From assembly GCA_020631735.1 (NCBI GenBank), contig CM036231.1, positions 1,763,831-1,827,830 on the forward strand: DNA of 64,000 bases, read 5' to 3'. Origin of the DNA: Saccharum officinarum. Lineage: Eukaryota; Streptophyta; Magnoliopsida; Poales; Poaceae. The notes beneath the pieces were generated by a model that saw only the letters and a program-made list of their open reading frames with translations, had not been told where the DNA came from and searched no databases. Of this stretch, positions 45,931 through 58,563 are shown piece after piece; positions within the stretch are counted from its first letter, which is position 1; every line of letters begins with the position of its first letter. The position numbers and the translations under genes are program-made.

Positions 45931-46434
45931 TAGATAGTAAGCATAAAGAGGCTCTTGTATTCTTACCCTTATTTTCGAGTCTAATTTTTTACCCTTATTT
46001 CTTTAACTTTGTGATTTTGCTCTTGCATTTCCAAAACAAAGACAGAGTTTACCTTTATTTCGTAATGTCAGTTCATCTAATAAAAACTAGTTTTCCCATG
46101 TAAATTTGACCCTAGCTTTTGAGTACTCTATGACAACCTCTATTTTGGCATCAAATGTTTGGACAACATTTTTATAGAGTTATTACAACAAAATTTGCAA
46201 AATATTTCAAATCTAAACAAAGTTTAACAAGTTGCACAAGCTTAATCAACTATCACCAGAAGTCGGAGGGTTAGGACAAGGTCACAGTTATTGCCGTCTT
46301 TCAAATTTTTTTTTGATTTTTTCCTTTTACTTTAATTCATTGATATGGCCTTTGCTAACATACTATAGAACAGGAGTGGACGGTGCCTTCAGATTCAAAA
46401 GTCGAGAGTAAAATTTTAAAGTAGAAGAAACGCG

Positions 46435-46517
46435 ATAAAATCATTATTGGCTTTCAAAGCAGGTTAAGAACACCAATCTCTCTAAATATAAACTCTGAAA
46501 GCCAATAATGATTTTAT
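46435..46517. repeat. Perfect 22-bp inverted repeat, 39-nt loop
   Basis: 46435-46456 and 46496-46517 are exact reverse complements (core ATCATTATTGGCTTTCA). The transcript would form a stem-loop of small-RNA-precursor size. No promoter is evident. It could equally be a tiny MITE or a random duplication. Confidence 0.75.
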
Positions 46518-47080
46518 TGACTTTCAAATCATTTTGGTAATATTATAGTCTGTGCTAAGCGAGCACGCATTGATGCACTACCACCTATTTAATCTGTGCA
46601 ATCGGCAATCAAGGTGTATAACCATGTTTGTTTTGCACATTTTACTCGTTCAGTATGGATAATGTTCATGTTTAAGCATGGCTGAAGTAAGAAAACTCAC
46701 ATGGCAAATTATTTTCCTCAATATTATAGGCCTTACCCTGTTGAACTCTCGGGATGGATTAAAAGCAACTTGATATTGTTAGGCTTAGGCATACCAATGT
46801 ACGAATTATTGGAAACCATGTCAATTACTTGCTCCATTCCAAATTATAAAGTTGTTCTGGCCTTTTTTTAGTATATTGTTTTTGCCTATATATCTAGAAA
46901 AATCATAGCGACTTACAATTTGGGATGTGAGTACAAAAGCTTTTTTGAAAGACGTTCCCAACCCGTTTCTTTTTTTAATAAGGAAAATGCCACCCTACCA
47001 TTAAACCTGTGCTTTCCTGGGTGATGAAAGACCACCCCGGTGGTGGGATCGAGGTTAGAAAAAAAAACGGAAATGCCTTA

Positions 47081-47479
47081 GGCCTCATTCGGTTTGTCCT
47101 CGAACGGCCTGTTTCACCTGAATTATTTGGCCTGGATTGAAATTGGGACCGACTCGGAATAGCTATTCGGATAGGCCGATCCGGAATGAAATCAGGCCAT
47201 TCCAGGCCTTTCCACCCCTTCCTCAGCCCGGATTGGAGCCACACCTAGGCATGGTTCGGTTCTTCAGGAACCAACCCTGAAACAATTTCTACCAAGAATG
47301 CTTGGCTAATTTATATAACCTTTGATGAGCTAGAACAATTCCTAGGTACATTCCTAGCTAACCGAACAAGCTCCTAGGAACACTACCAAACCAGGTTTCA
47401 GTGAACCACCAAGATCCACTCAATCTGGCCCAGAAAGAGAAACAGGTCTGTTTTCAACATGGAACAAACGAACGAGGCC
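47081..47479. mobile_element. Tourist-like (PIF/Harbinger) MITE
   Basis: Ends GGCCTCATTCGGTTTG and AAACGAACGAGGCC, flanked by TTA at 47078-47080 and 47480-47482. 399 bp, no coding sequence. TTA duplication is the PIF/Harbinger signature. Confidence 0.88.
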
Positions 47480-47482
47480 TTA

Positions 47483-48546
47483 GATATACTTCCTCAGTCC
47501 TAAAATAAAGATATCGATGATTTAAAATGTATCTTTAATTATAAGATATTCTAGATTGCTCAATCCAATCTATACATGCCTGTCTTTTAAACTCCATCCA
47601 TACATGCTTTTTAAAGAACATCTTGGACGAAATGACTTCTATAATTGGTAACTCAAATCGATGACATGCATGCATGCCTTTTTAAACTATACATTACTAC
47701 CGGACTCCTTTTGATACTAAAATTGTTTGTATACCTTGTATTTCAATAGGAGTAACCATCTTCATAAAACTCAAGTGCGACAAATGCATCTTAATTATTC
47801 TATGCCTTTATGAACTTTCTATGTAGGTGATTTTTAACGGTTGGATCTTCAGTTATACTCAAATTATACAGCACTGTTGATGATCACTCCCTCGAATCTA
47901 GCAGACTTAAAACCAAAATTTCAATAATCAGGTAAATAATCTATGCAATTTTGATCAGCGATGCAGTAGGATGCATCAATGCCTGGACCTTATCACTCTA
48001 ACTGAAACATGTTTTTTTCCCTTAATTGAAGCATGTTTTTTCCATGCTACGGGTGCTCTAACATTCTGTCAAAGGTTGTCAGGTACCTAATAATAAATGA
48101 ATCAAATACCTTTTATATATGTTTCATTATTGGCAAAGATGATGCAAAATTTGAGGCAAAAAAGATCCTGAATTTGCCATAGCGTGTCCTCATGGTCTTA
48201 ATGTATCTGCAAGTGTTTTTTGAAGAATATTGCTAGCTCTTGCAATGTTGCTTACTGATGCAATAGAGATTTTTATAAGAATCAGAGATTAAAGGATGAA
48301 TGCAAACTCAATACCATGTCACTTTTCCAGCATAATTTTAAAGTTTTAAGGTGATATCTTACAGCATGCTTTACAAAAGCTGACTGGCTTTACCTTCAAG
48401 TTGATGCATCCAGAGAAAGCAACTACAGGTAGCATTTCGCTTCATCACCATATACTGACAAACTTTCGCACTGAAGATCGAAGAACAGTAGCTTACCAAC
48501 CCATGGAAATGCAGAATACATCTTTCATCTGTTTTGCAGTAGGATG
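47483..48546. other. Intergenic, no gene seen
   Basis: AT-rich DNA flanking the KEN-like pseudogene on its 3' side. No supported feature. Confidence 0.4.
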
Positions 48547-49461
48547 CTAGCCGAACTTGTTATGGATGCCAGTGTCTTGGAGCTCGCCTTCCAAGTGTAA
48601 CATGGTCTCCATGACAATGAGCAGCATGGGCCATTCACAATACAGAATTTCCTCAATATCGTCGTCGTGGTTGTACTCATGCAAGTGGCTTCTTACATTT
48701 CTGTTGAGCCGCAGTAGATCAATTGAAGTCCTTTGTACTCGTTTTTAACATTTACAACCCACTGGTTGATCTTTGCATTTGCCGTGGCAGTATCCAACCA
48801 GTCGTTCTTGTAGGGGAGATTGTACAGTATTATGTTCTTCTTTGATCGGTTTTTCTGACCAATAATTGACAATTCTATCGTGTAGCATCAGGAAGACCTC
48901 AGTGCTGTGAACACAAGTAATCAAATGAGCCTGTGGTGACAACAATAAAGAGTCAAAGATGATAAAACTGAATAAAAAAATTACCGGTTTTTCATGGCAG
49001 CAGGGCAGCATTGTTTACAATCAAGAATTCATCTTTCCATGTAAGGTTGTTTCTCCTCAAGAGCAAGAGGAAATCCTTGTAGTCCGGAGGCAATTTGTTG
49101 ATATCCCCACGAGATCATAATCAACAGCTCCAGGACCCTGGAAAGGTGCTTGTAGTCATCTCTCACACGCTCAATGCTGAAGAAGCCTTCGCCAGTGAAA
49201 CTGACCCCCTTAGCTTGACATTCCCAGTGCTCCCAATCCAGACGTTGGACACCTGCAGAGGAGCAGTGAGGTACTTGCAGACTGAGTGCTGGTTCCTCAG
49301 TATCAATGCAAGTTTTCTGCTAATCCTAGTGCTTCATCAGATAATCGCCAGAATGTCTTTGTTGTTCCTAACACCGACACTGGATCAGCATTGCGTTGTT
49401 CTTCGCATAGCTTATCGCGCCGTGCAGCCTCTCGGCAGAATACTCGTCAATGTCCTCAGTG
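48547..49461 (-). pseudogene. KEN (RNase L/IRE1-type)-like domain gene, broken
   Basis: Three exon-like blocks on the minus strand: 49461 to about 49270, 49252-48985 and 48904-48547. The splice sites around the last two are canonical (donor at 48984, acceptor at 48905). Readable pieces are VRDDYKHLSRVLELLIMIS, GDINKLPPDYKDFL, RRNNLTWKDEFLIVNNAALL, TEVFLMLHDRIVNYW, YKNDWLDTATANAKINQW, LLRLNRNVRSHLHEYN and ILYCEWPMLL. They fit a grass family of kinase-like proteins with a KEN-like RNA-cleavage domain. At least four single-base frameshifts (near 49210, 49118, 49000 and 48735) prevent translation. Family naming is from memory of motif pattern and is moderately sure. Confidence 0.55.
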
Positions 49462-50410
49462 CTATGAACAAAGAGAGAAAAATGAGTCTGTGGCCAGAGA
49501 ATAAAACTGAATCGACGAAGAAACAAAGAGCAGCATCTCACTTGCATTTATACTGAGAAGCCACCACTTCATCGCCAATTTTTGGACCAGCAGCCTGCCG
49601 AAAATACCCAATCAAGCACACGAAACCGAAACATTCAGGTGAAAAAATTGCAAGGAGCCAAGGACTGCTCTGGTCCCAGACTCCCAGTAGAAACAGATTG
49701 GTCCAGGAGGATCTCTGTCCCTTTTGAAGAAAGAACAATCTCTTGTATTTTCTTTCTTTTTTGTTTTAAAAAAATCTCTTGGCACGGGAAGGTCATCAAA
49801 GGCTGAGATTCCTCATATCCCTAGACTAAATTAAGGCTGGCACACATAGGCGTTCTACACGATCTGTTAGAGTTAGAGGATGACCTTGCATGCACGGATT
49901 CGACTACTTCAAAGAAATCATAACCTTTGATCCTGAGAAGGTAAAAATGTACTGTAAATCAAATGCCGAAGGTAAAAATGTACTGTAAATCAAATGCCAT
50001 TCTTGCCTCTAAATATGCTGTCAATGGCATAACATTTTACTAAAGTTAATGGCGACACCTTGAGTTAAGAGTCTAAGACCACCACTGCAGCCAGCAGTGT
50101 CTGAACAAGCACATACACAGGAGTACTACAGTAGGGACCAAGGGTGTTAAAATCACAACCCTGGATTGCAAATTGTGGGATTAGAACTATTAGAGTCGTA
50201 TAATCGTAAAAAATCGTAGAACCAACCAGATCAACTAAGACAGTGAAGTCGTAGGCCACATGATAAAATTGTGATTTTAGCAATCATCTTTTCAATATAT
50301 AAATTATTGCAATATGGCAGGGATGCAAAAGGGGGGAGGAAATGAAGGAAGAACACTATATGTTACTGGCAGTACTTTGCTAACAGCCTAACACCGATGT
50401 GGATTCGAAC

Positions 50411-50488
50411 CTGGATCAGGGCGGAGGCGCCGACGGCGAGGCCGAGGCCGAGGCCGACACCTACGCCAACGCCGAGGGTGTTTCCCAT
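50411..50488 (-). CDS. Candidate first exon, Gly/Val/Leu-rich
   Basis: Minus-strand ATG at 50488 opens MGNTLGVGVGVGLGLGLAVG and continues ASALIQ to a possible GT donor at 50410. The upstream sequence looks like a leader, GC-rich with CTGCTGC-type repeats. It could be the hydrophobic N-terminus of an unidentified protein; no downstream exon was found. Low confidence. Confidence 0.25.
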
Positions 50489-50615
50489 GAAGGATCACTA
50501 TCTTGCTGCTGCTGCGGGCTGCTTCTTGTTTAGCTGCGGCCAGAGGTGAGGGAAGAGTAAAGGTGAAAGGGGCGAGAAGAAAAATAAAGGAGTCCTTGCT
50601 TCTTGCTTGGCTTAT

Positions 50616-50661
50616 AAGTCAGAACTTTTTTCCAGCTAACGAACAATATTTTTCTCTCACA
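50616..50661. mobile_element. MITE end cut by the assembly gap
   Basis: TTATAAGTCAGAAC to AATATTTTTCTCTCACA is the recurrent terminal part of a grass MITE, truncated at the N run. Confidence 0.5.
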
Positions 50662-50761
50662 NNNNNNNNNNNNNNNNNNNNNNNNNNNNNNNNNNNNNNN
50701 NNNNNNNNNNNNNNNNNNNNNNNNNNNNNNNNNNNNNNNNNNNNNNNNNNNNNNNNNNNNN
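50662..50761. other. Assembly gap of exactly 100 N
   Basis: The conventional filler for a gap of unknown length. The first base of the Tat 5' LTR coincides with the last N, so the contig to the right begins at the LTR edge. Confidence 0.99.
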
Positions 50762-51570
50762 GTTGACATCGTTTTTAGCACGTGTCAAGATGGTCAGGAA
50801 GGGCTAATCAGCAGAGGAAAGATTATTGTGTAGATTGATAGCTGATGAAAATGAGTTTGCTTATGAGTGGTAGCGGCGTATGGGTTCAAATTGAAATGTT
50901 GCCAATAAGGTTAAGGGTATTATTGCCGATGCCGATGAAAGATGGTTTGAAGACTGCTGCCGATGAAACAGGGATGTACCGATGGAAGGATTTGAAGGCT
51001 GCTGCCGATGGAACAGGGATTGTGCCGATGGAACAGGGATTGTGCCGATAAAAAGGAGGTCGATGAGAATACCATCGTGACTGAGGCGGACTATGGAATA
51101 AGATAGGAGTTAATTTCCTTATATACGTTTATTAGAGTCTGAGTTGTATCAAAGTCATGTGTTTCCATAGATTTGGATTTAGTGTCCTAGTCGTATTTGG
51201 TTACGTTTCTGTAGATCAGGATATAAATATAGGGTGAAGGGCAATGTAAAAGGAGATCAATCAATACATCAAAAACAACTTTTATTCTTATTTACATCTA
51301 CTTTCGACGACTTCGTCAATTTGCATATTTTTCTTTTTTACGAGTTCTCATCGATTCGGCGAGTTGCATTGCTCCAGTGCAATCTTCGGCGATCCTCGAG
51401 TTCCGCGTGAGTACCTCTTGGCCGTGACTTCCGGGCGTATCGCTGTTGTCAGGACCAAAGTGCTCGTATCTTCATCCTTGTCGATTAACAGGTCAAATCG
51501 ACTGGCACGCTTTGGATATCGATTTCGGGTATTAGCCCTTTGTGTTTGCAGATCTACTTTTGCATCAACA
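50761..51570 (+). repeat. Tat 5' LTR
   Basis: Begins (T)GTTGACATCG and ends TTTTGCATCAACA. TATAAATA at 51222-51229 is the likely promoter. It contains reiterated CCGATGGAACAGGGATTGTG near 51010-51040. The sequence after it (51571-51600) is the presumptive primer-binding site, tRNA not assigned. Confidence 0.92.
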
Positions 51571-51609
51571 CATCTTTTGGCACGCTCGGTGGGACAGATC
51601 TAGTCAAGA

Positions 51610-54600
51610 TGCTTAATCCTGAGATCGATGCGGGGAACATCATCGCGGTAACAGAAGAAGATCTTAAGGACGATCAGAAGCAGGCTATGGAGAGGGCTAT
51701 AGAAGAATACAGACAGCTCTGCTTGAAGTCATTCAGTTTGAACAAAAGTGGACAAGTCATCCAGAAGCAAGACTTGCCGTTGCCTCGGCAAGTTACCTTT
51801 GATTCTAATCCGGGTAAACTTCAAGAGATGGTTAATTCTGCAGTGAATCATGCTTTAATTAATCATTCCAATGTGCTGTCCAATACTGTTCATAATGCTG
51901 TGATTCGAACTTTCAAAGAAGGGCAAGCGTCACCTCGTTACGTTGGGCCTGCTTATCATCAACCAGAATCAGCATCTGCTATTGCTCCATCGGCTCCCCG
52001 GCCGTTGCGGGTATAGAGATTTCTTCTCTTCCAGTATCAGCAGGTTTATCTAACGTACAGTCTACACCGATGCGTCCGGATTCAGCATTATCAGGACGAG
52101 TTCAGCTTAATACAGATCTATCAGCATCGGCTTTATCAGGTCCTGTACCACAGAATAATCAGACTCCTGCTAATTGGTGGGGATATGGTATGCCTCCAGA
52201 GCCATCTGTTTTTAACCATGGATCACCTCAAGTGTTTGATGCAACGGGAAAAGCTCCTATGCTATCGGCCGGTTCACCGATAGCTCAAGTACCCCAATAT
52301 ACTACAGCAACTACTGTACAACCAACTCTAGGAGGTTTCAGGTGTCTTTGGGTCAAACATCTAGTTCAAGTCCATCGGCAAATTTGTTACCGATGCAACA
52401 GAAGGCTCCAATCGTAAGTCAACCTGGAGTCCAGGTTTTACCTCAAGTTAGTTGTAATTATCCGGCAATGCCAACAAGTTACCAACCATCGGCAAATTTT
52501 GTACCGATGAACGCTAATAATTGGCCAGGGCAGTTTCCCACTCAACATTCAGTTCAGCCAAATCAGCAAGCCACAGGTGTTCATCAAGGTCACATGCATG
52601 CTGGTTTTCAGAATCAAGCATCGGCAGCTCAACCGATGAACCCTTTTCAGCAGGTTAATGGACCACAGATAGTGACAAATATGCCAATTGCTGGAGATCG
52701 TGGGCCACAAAGGTATGCAGAAGGGTATCAGCAAGTACCTCCAGTGGAGATTCAACCATGTCGTCAACAAGATGTTGATGCTTTTTGGGCCGATAAAATA
52801 GCAGAAATTATGAAGGATCAGTTTGGGATCAAGCCCAAAGTTAATACCTATTCTTATCGGACTCCGTATCCTCCGGCATATGATTTAATTCCTCTCCCAA
52901 ATCGTTACAAGGTGCCGGATTTCACTAAGTTTCTGGGCAGGACGATACATCAACCATGGAGCATGTTAATCGTTTTATTATTCAATGTGGAGAGGCAGCT
53001 TGTAGAGATGAATTGAGAGTTCGTTTGTTTTCATCATCTCTATCTGGATCAGCATTTACATGGTTTATCTCACTACCGCCAAATTCTATTATTACTTGGG
53101 CTGATCTGGAAAACAATTTCATAAGTATTTCTTTGCTGGAGTTCATGAAAAGAAGCTTACCAATTTGGTAAAGATGAAACAGCGCAATGATAAATCGGTA
53201 GAAGGCTTTGTGCAAAGGCTACGAGATGTAAAGAACAAATGTTATAGCCTGGTGTTGGATGATCGGCAGCTTGCCGATTTGGCCTTTCAGGGATTGTTGC
53301 CACACCTTAAGGACAGATATGCTTCTCAGGAGTTCAAAAGCCTAAGTCATCTAGTGCAAAGAATTTCTAATCAAGACACTATGGTTTTTGAACCTAAAAG
53401 GAATTGGAATAAGAAAGTTTCATTTGTCGAAGAAGTAGAAGATTCTGATTCGGATGAAGAACCAGTTATCGGCTTGGCTGAGTGGGTTAAGAATAAAAAC
53501 CGATATCTTGTCCCTTTGGTCAAAAGAGCCAGAGAAGTTTACTTTCGATGTCACCAAAGCCGATAAGATATTTGATGTTTTGCTTCAGGAGGGCCAGATT
53601 AAGTTGTCACCTAATCATGTGATCCCATCGGCAGAAGAGTTGAAGCATATGCTGTATTGCAAATGGCATAATGCAACTTCACACAGTACAAATGAGTGTA
53701 AAGTATTTAGACAACAATTACAGTTAGCTATTGAGTCTGGGAGAATAAAATTTGGCAATTCCAAGATTCAAAAGCCGATGAAAATTGATCAACATCCTTT
53801 TCCAGCAAATATGTTGGATACTGAAGGTAAAATTAAGATATTGACATCGGAAGCTGCTAAAAAGAATGCATCAGTAGATCCCCAACATCGGATAACTACC
53901 GATGATGCAAAAGGCAAGGGGCTATTGACAGAAGGTGGCAGTTCTAGAAAGCCTCCTCGATCTGGCATCATGATTACTCAACAAAGACAACAGGAAGGCT
54001 GGCGTCAGCGAAGGGACCGATATCGACAACAGCAAGAGGAAAGACGTCAAGAAGAGTGGAATCGGCATAAGGATCATTGGAATTGTCCGTTTTTTATTCA
54101 TTGTTGGAGGAAGGTATTAAGTTACCTACTGTTGAAGATTGCCCAGAGTGCAATGTTTATTATGGAATTAATCGTCCTATAAGAAGATTTCAATCTGGTA
54201 ATCAAGGTTTGTCCATTAATGAGCCGATCAGAAGGAGAGCATCAGTATATGATCGGCTGGGGGCAGGCTCAGTGTACATGAAAGGCTTGGTAAACACGTT
54301 GCATATTTTCGAGAAACCAAGAGGAACTTGAAGAGATGGCAAATGCAAGAGTTCCTGATGAAAAAATATTTTACAGGGATCCTAATATACGTCGTGTGGA
54401 GACAACCAGGACCTATCAGCCAGTGTGGAAAACTAAACTTCCTCAATGGTATCCAGAGGGTTTGACAAAGACACAGAAGAGGAAAATGCAGCGAGAGCGT
54501 CAAAAAGACTTTTACCAAGAAGGAAGTCCCTACAGTGAGAAATCTGGTAATCAGCAGTGGCAGATAAGGCACAAAAATAAAGGCCCATCGACAGATGTCA
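51610..54600 (+). pseudogene. Tat gag, broken
   Basis: ATG at 51610 opens MLNPEIDAGNIIAVTEEDL, followed by a Pro/Gln-rich region to about 52750. The Retrotrans_gag domain follows: YKVPDFTKF near 52900, LFSSSLSGSAFTWFISLP near 53030, KMKQRNDKSVEGFVQRLRDV near 53170, LAFQGLLPHLKDRY near 53280. The spacer motif KWHNATSHSTNECKVFRQQL lies near 53665. Stops or frame changes near 52015, 52350, 52950, 53150 and 53530 break it. Intact gag would form the particle shell. Confidence 0.8.
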
Positions 54601-55263
54601 ATATGATGTTTATGTTGCCGACGGAATTTTTAGCTCTATCTGATAGCGAAGAAGTTTTTTTCTCTGACCAAATAGCTCAATTAACACTAGATCCAATGAT
54701 GGCTATTTTTGAGAAGCCTGCCGATGATGAGAGACAACACCTCAAGGCTTTGTTTGTAAAAGGCAGAGTTGATGGGCAGCCTGTATCTAAGATACTTATT
54801 GATGGAGGAGCTGCAATTAAATTATGCCTTATGTGATGTATCGGAAGCTTGGTAAGGGAGATCAAGACTTAACTAAGACTGATATGATGCTAAAGGACTT
54901 TGAAGGCAATGTATCACCAGCTGAAGGGGCAGTGTGTGTTGAATTGACCATCGGCAGTAAAACTTTACCGACAACTTTCTTTGTTATTAATGGCAATGGT
55001 GCATATAATCTGCTTTTACGAAGGGATTGAATTCATGCTAATTGTTGTGTTCCTTCTACAATGCATCAGTGTCTTATACAATGGGTTGGAGACAAAATTG
55101 AAGTTGTTCCTGGTGATTCTTCTTATATCATCGCGTCGGCAGAATCAGACACTTATGAGCGAACTAGGTGCATATCAGGAGAAGCTTGGGAAAAAGAGTT
55201 CCTCAAGGTTGCCGATTACGAAATTCTACCGATCCAAGCAGTCGGTTCTGAAGAAGAGTTTTA
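54601..55263 (+). pseudogene. Tat aspartic protease
   Basis: The active site appears as ILIDGGAAIKL near 54800, the DGG variant typical of Tat elements. A frame change near 54830 and TGA at 55028-55030 interrupt the domain and its downstream linker. The expected residue at 55028 is Trp, consistent with a TGG to TGA change. Confidence 0.75.
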
Positions 55264-56756
55264 ATGGATAGATTTGCCGATGATGGAAAATTAGGTCAAG
55301 GATTTACATCGGCAGATGATTTAATAGAAGTAGATATTGGTGAAGGCGATGGGCCAAGGCCCACTTTTATTAGCGCTAAGTTAAATTCCAAGTGTAAACA
55401 GCAACTAGTTGATTTGTTAAAGAATATAAAGATTATTTTGCTTGGGATTATACTGAAATGTCTGGGTTAGACCGATCTATAGTTGAACATCGGTTGCCTA
55501 TTAAATCTGGATTTCGGCCACATCAGCAGCCGGCACGCTGCTGCAATCCTAATATACTTCCTGATATTAAGGCCGAAATAACTAAATTAATTGAGGCCAA
55601 GTTTATTCGGCAGTGTCGATATGCAGAGTGGATTTCTAATGTGGTTCCTGTATACAAGAAAAATGGGAAACTTCGTGTTTGTATTGATTTCAGGAATCTC
55701 AACAAGGCCACACCGATGGATGGTTACCCAATGTCGATTGCTGATTTGTTGATTGATGCTGCAGCAGGGCATCAGATTATCAGTTTCATGGATGGTAATG
55801 CAGGTTATAATCAAATATTCATGGCTGAAGAAGATATTTCTAAGACTGCTTTTAGATGTCCAGGACATGTGGGATTATTTGAGTGGATAGTTATGACATT
55901 TGGTTTGAAAAATGCCGGTGCTACTTATCAAAGAGCTATGAACTTTATTTTCCATGAATATATCGGCACGTTGGTGAAATCTACATTGATGACATAGTGA
56001 TTAAGTCTGGAGACATCACAAAGCATCTAACCGATCTACAGAAGATATTGGAGTGCACAAAAAACATGGATTAAAGATGAATCCTAATAAATGTGCATTT
56101 GGTGTATCGGCAGGACAATTCTTGGGTTTTATGGTGCATCAGCGGGATATTGAAATTAGTAGAAAATCTATTGAGGCAATCAACAAGATTGTTGCTCCTG
56201 CCGATAAAACTGAATTACAATCCTTGATCGGTAAGATTAATTTCATCAGAAGATTCATATCTAATTTGTCGGGTAAGATCAAGGCTTTTAGTCCATTATT
56301 GAAATTGAAAGCCGATCAGGAATTTAAATGGGGGGATGAACAACAGTTAGCCTTAGATGAAATTAAGAGGTATTTAACAAATCCTCCAGTGTTAGTTCCA
56401 CCCAACATGGAAAACCTTTCAGATTGTATTTATCAACTGAAGATACTGTTATCGGTTCAGCTCTTATTCAAGAATTTGAAGGAAAGGAGCGTGTTATCTA
56501 TTATTTGAGCAGACGGTTAATAGATACTGAAACCAGGTATTCGGCCATTGAGAAATTATGTCTATGTTTATACTTTTCTTGTATTAAGCTGAGACATTAT
56601 TTACTATCGGCTGAATGTACTGTCATATGCAAAGATGACGTGGTCAAGTATATGCTGTCAATGCCGATACTGAATGGTAGGATTGGTAAATGGATTTTAG
56701 CATTATTAGAATTTGACCTATGTTATGAGTCGGCTAAGGCAGTTAAAGGATAGGTT
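55264..56756 (+). pseudogene. Tat reverse transcriptase and RNase H
   Basis: RT motifs: EITKLIEAKFIRQCRYAEWI near 55580, VPVYKKNGKLRVCIDFRNLN, TPMDGYPMSIADLL, FMDGNAGYNQI and FGLKNAGATYQRAM. The catalytic Y-I-D-D is present near 55985-55996 but in a shifted frame, a one-base loss near 55974. Thumb and connection follow (FGVSAGQFLGFMV near 56100), then the gypsy RNase H (YLSRRLIDTETRYSAIEKL near 56505). A frame change near 56430 and TAG at 56751-56753 end it. Confidence 0.85.
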
Positions 56757-57230
56757 ATGGCCGATTTCGTTACTCAACATTGCAACACGGTGGATTCTCT
56801 GGAAATTGCTCCGTGGACACTTTTCTTTGATGGGTCTACTTGTGGTGAAGGGGCAAGCATTGGTATCGTATTAATTTCCGCTCAGGGGAAGAAGTATGAG
56901 TTCTCATTGCCGATTGTTGCTACATCGACAAACAATCAAGCTGAGTACCAAGCCCTGATAAAAGGGTTAGAATTGCTCAAGGAAATACATGCTGATGCTG
57001 TTGAGATCTTTGGTGATTCTATGTTAGTTATAAATCAGTTGACTGGGATTTATGAATGCCGAAGTGAAATTATAATTTTATATCATGAAAAGTGTTTGAG
57101 ATTATTAAAAGGGTTCAGGAGTTTTCATCTGGAACATATTTCTCGGATGCATAATGAAGAGGCTAACCGATTGGCTCAGCATGCTTCAGGATATCAACCT
57201 GTTCAAGAAGTATTAATATCAGCAGCTGAT
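56757..57230 (+). pseudogene. Tat second RNase H (plant/archaeal type)
   Basis: WTLFFDGSTCGEGASIGIVL near 56813 has the first Asp, NQAEYQALIKGLELL the Glu, IFGDSMLVINQL the Asp, and RMHNEEANRLAQHASG the end. This extra RNase H is the diagnostic feature of the Tat lineage. Open throughout in this copy, but flanked by stops on both sides (56751 and 57612). Confidence 0.82.
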
Positions 57231-58496
57231 ACCGATGACTGGAGGAAGGAAATTATTGATTATTTAAAGAATCCATCTAAAAAGGTTGAAAGACGTATAA
57301 GGTTCCAAGCTACTAAGTATGTACTCCTCAATGATGAATTGTATTACCGTACCATAGATGAAGTTTTACTCAGGTGTGTTAGCATAGAGGAATCAAAAGG
57401 CCTGATGGGTGAAATTCATGAAGGAGTATGTGGGGTTCATCAGTCAGCCTTCAAGATGAAATGGATGATCAGAAGAAATGGATATTATTGGCCGACTATT
57501 CTTAAAGATTGTTTTAAATATTTTAAAGGATGTCAGGAATGTCAGAAATTTGGTAATATTCAAAGGGCACCCGCATCAGCTATGAACCCTAAAATTAAGT
57601 CTTGGCCGTTCTGAGGTTGGGCTATTGATCTCATCGGTCAGATTTATCCACTATCGAGTAAAGGGCATAAGTTTATTCTGGTTGCTACCGATTATTTCAT
57701 AAAGTGGGTTGAAGCAATTCCTTTAAAAAAGGTGACATCGGCTAATATGATTGATTTTGTAAAGGAGCATATTGTTTACCGATTTGGCATCCCTCAAACC
57801 ATCACTACCGATCAGGGCACTATGTTTACATCGGGTGAATTTGATGAGTTTGCTATAGGAATGGGGATTAAAGTTTTGAATTCTTCATCGTATTATGCCC
57901 AGGCTAATGGTCAGGCTGAAGCATCTAATAAAGGAGTTATCAAGCTCATTAAGCGCAAGATTAAAGAGTATCCTAAGAAGTGACATACAGTATTAAATGA
58001 AGCTTTGTGGTCATATCGGATGGCGTGTCATGGTGCAACCAAGGTAACACCTTATCAGTTGGTGTATGGACACGATGCAGTCTTACCTTGGGAGATTAAA
58101 ATTGGTTCTAGACGAATACGCTCTCAAGATCAATTAACAGTCGATGATTATGATATCCTTATGAAGGATGAGTTGGAAGATGTAGCAGGTCATCGGTTAA
58201 AAGCTTTGGTTAGCATCGAGGAGAATAAGAAAAGAATAGCTAGATGGTATGACAAGAACGTGAAGGTAAAGGAATTTGTCGATGGAGAATTGGTTTGGAA
58301 GTTGATTTTACCAATTGGGACTAAAAGTTCTAAGTTTGGCAAATGGTCACCTAATTGGGAAGGTCCATATCGGATAAATCAATCTGTTCCTGGTAATGCA
58401 TATATTCTTAAAACTCTCGAAAGAGTTGTATTTCCCAGAGCATTAAATGGAAAATATTTAAAAAAATATTACCCTAGTATCTGGATGGATGCATAA
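57231..58496 (+). pseudogene. Tat integrase, broken
   Basis: HHCC zinc finger (HEGVCGVHQ, CQECQKFG) at 57415-57555. The DDE core is at 57625-57935, with WAIDLIG, TTDQGTMF and NGQAEASNKG carrying the acidic residues. The C-terminal region follows (HGATKVTPYQLVYGHDAVLP, 58030-58090; WEGPYRINQSVPGNAYIL, 58360-58410). TGA at 57612-57614 and 57981-57983 interrupt it. It ends at TAA 58494-58496, 67 bp from the antisense gene's stop, so the two genes converge tail to tail. Confidence 0.86.
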
Positions 58497-58563
58497 AAGA
58501 GTAATTGCCGATAACAATCCTATCGGCTAGAGTCAAAACAAAGTATTAATCATTGCCGATGTG

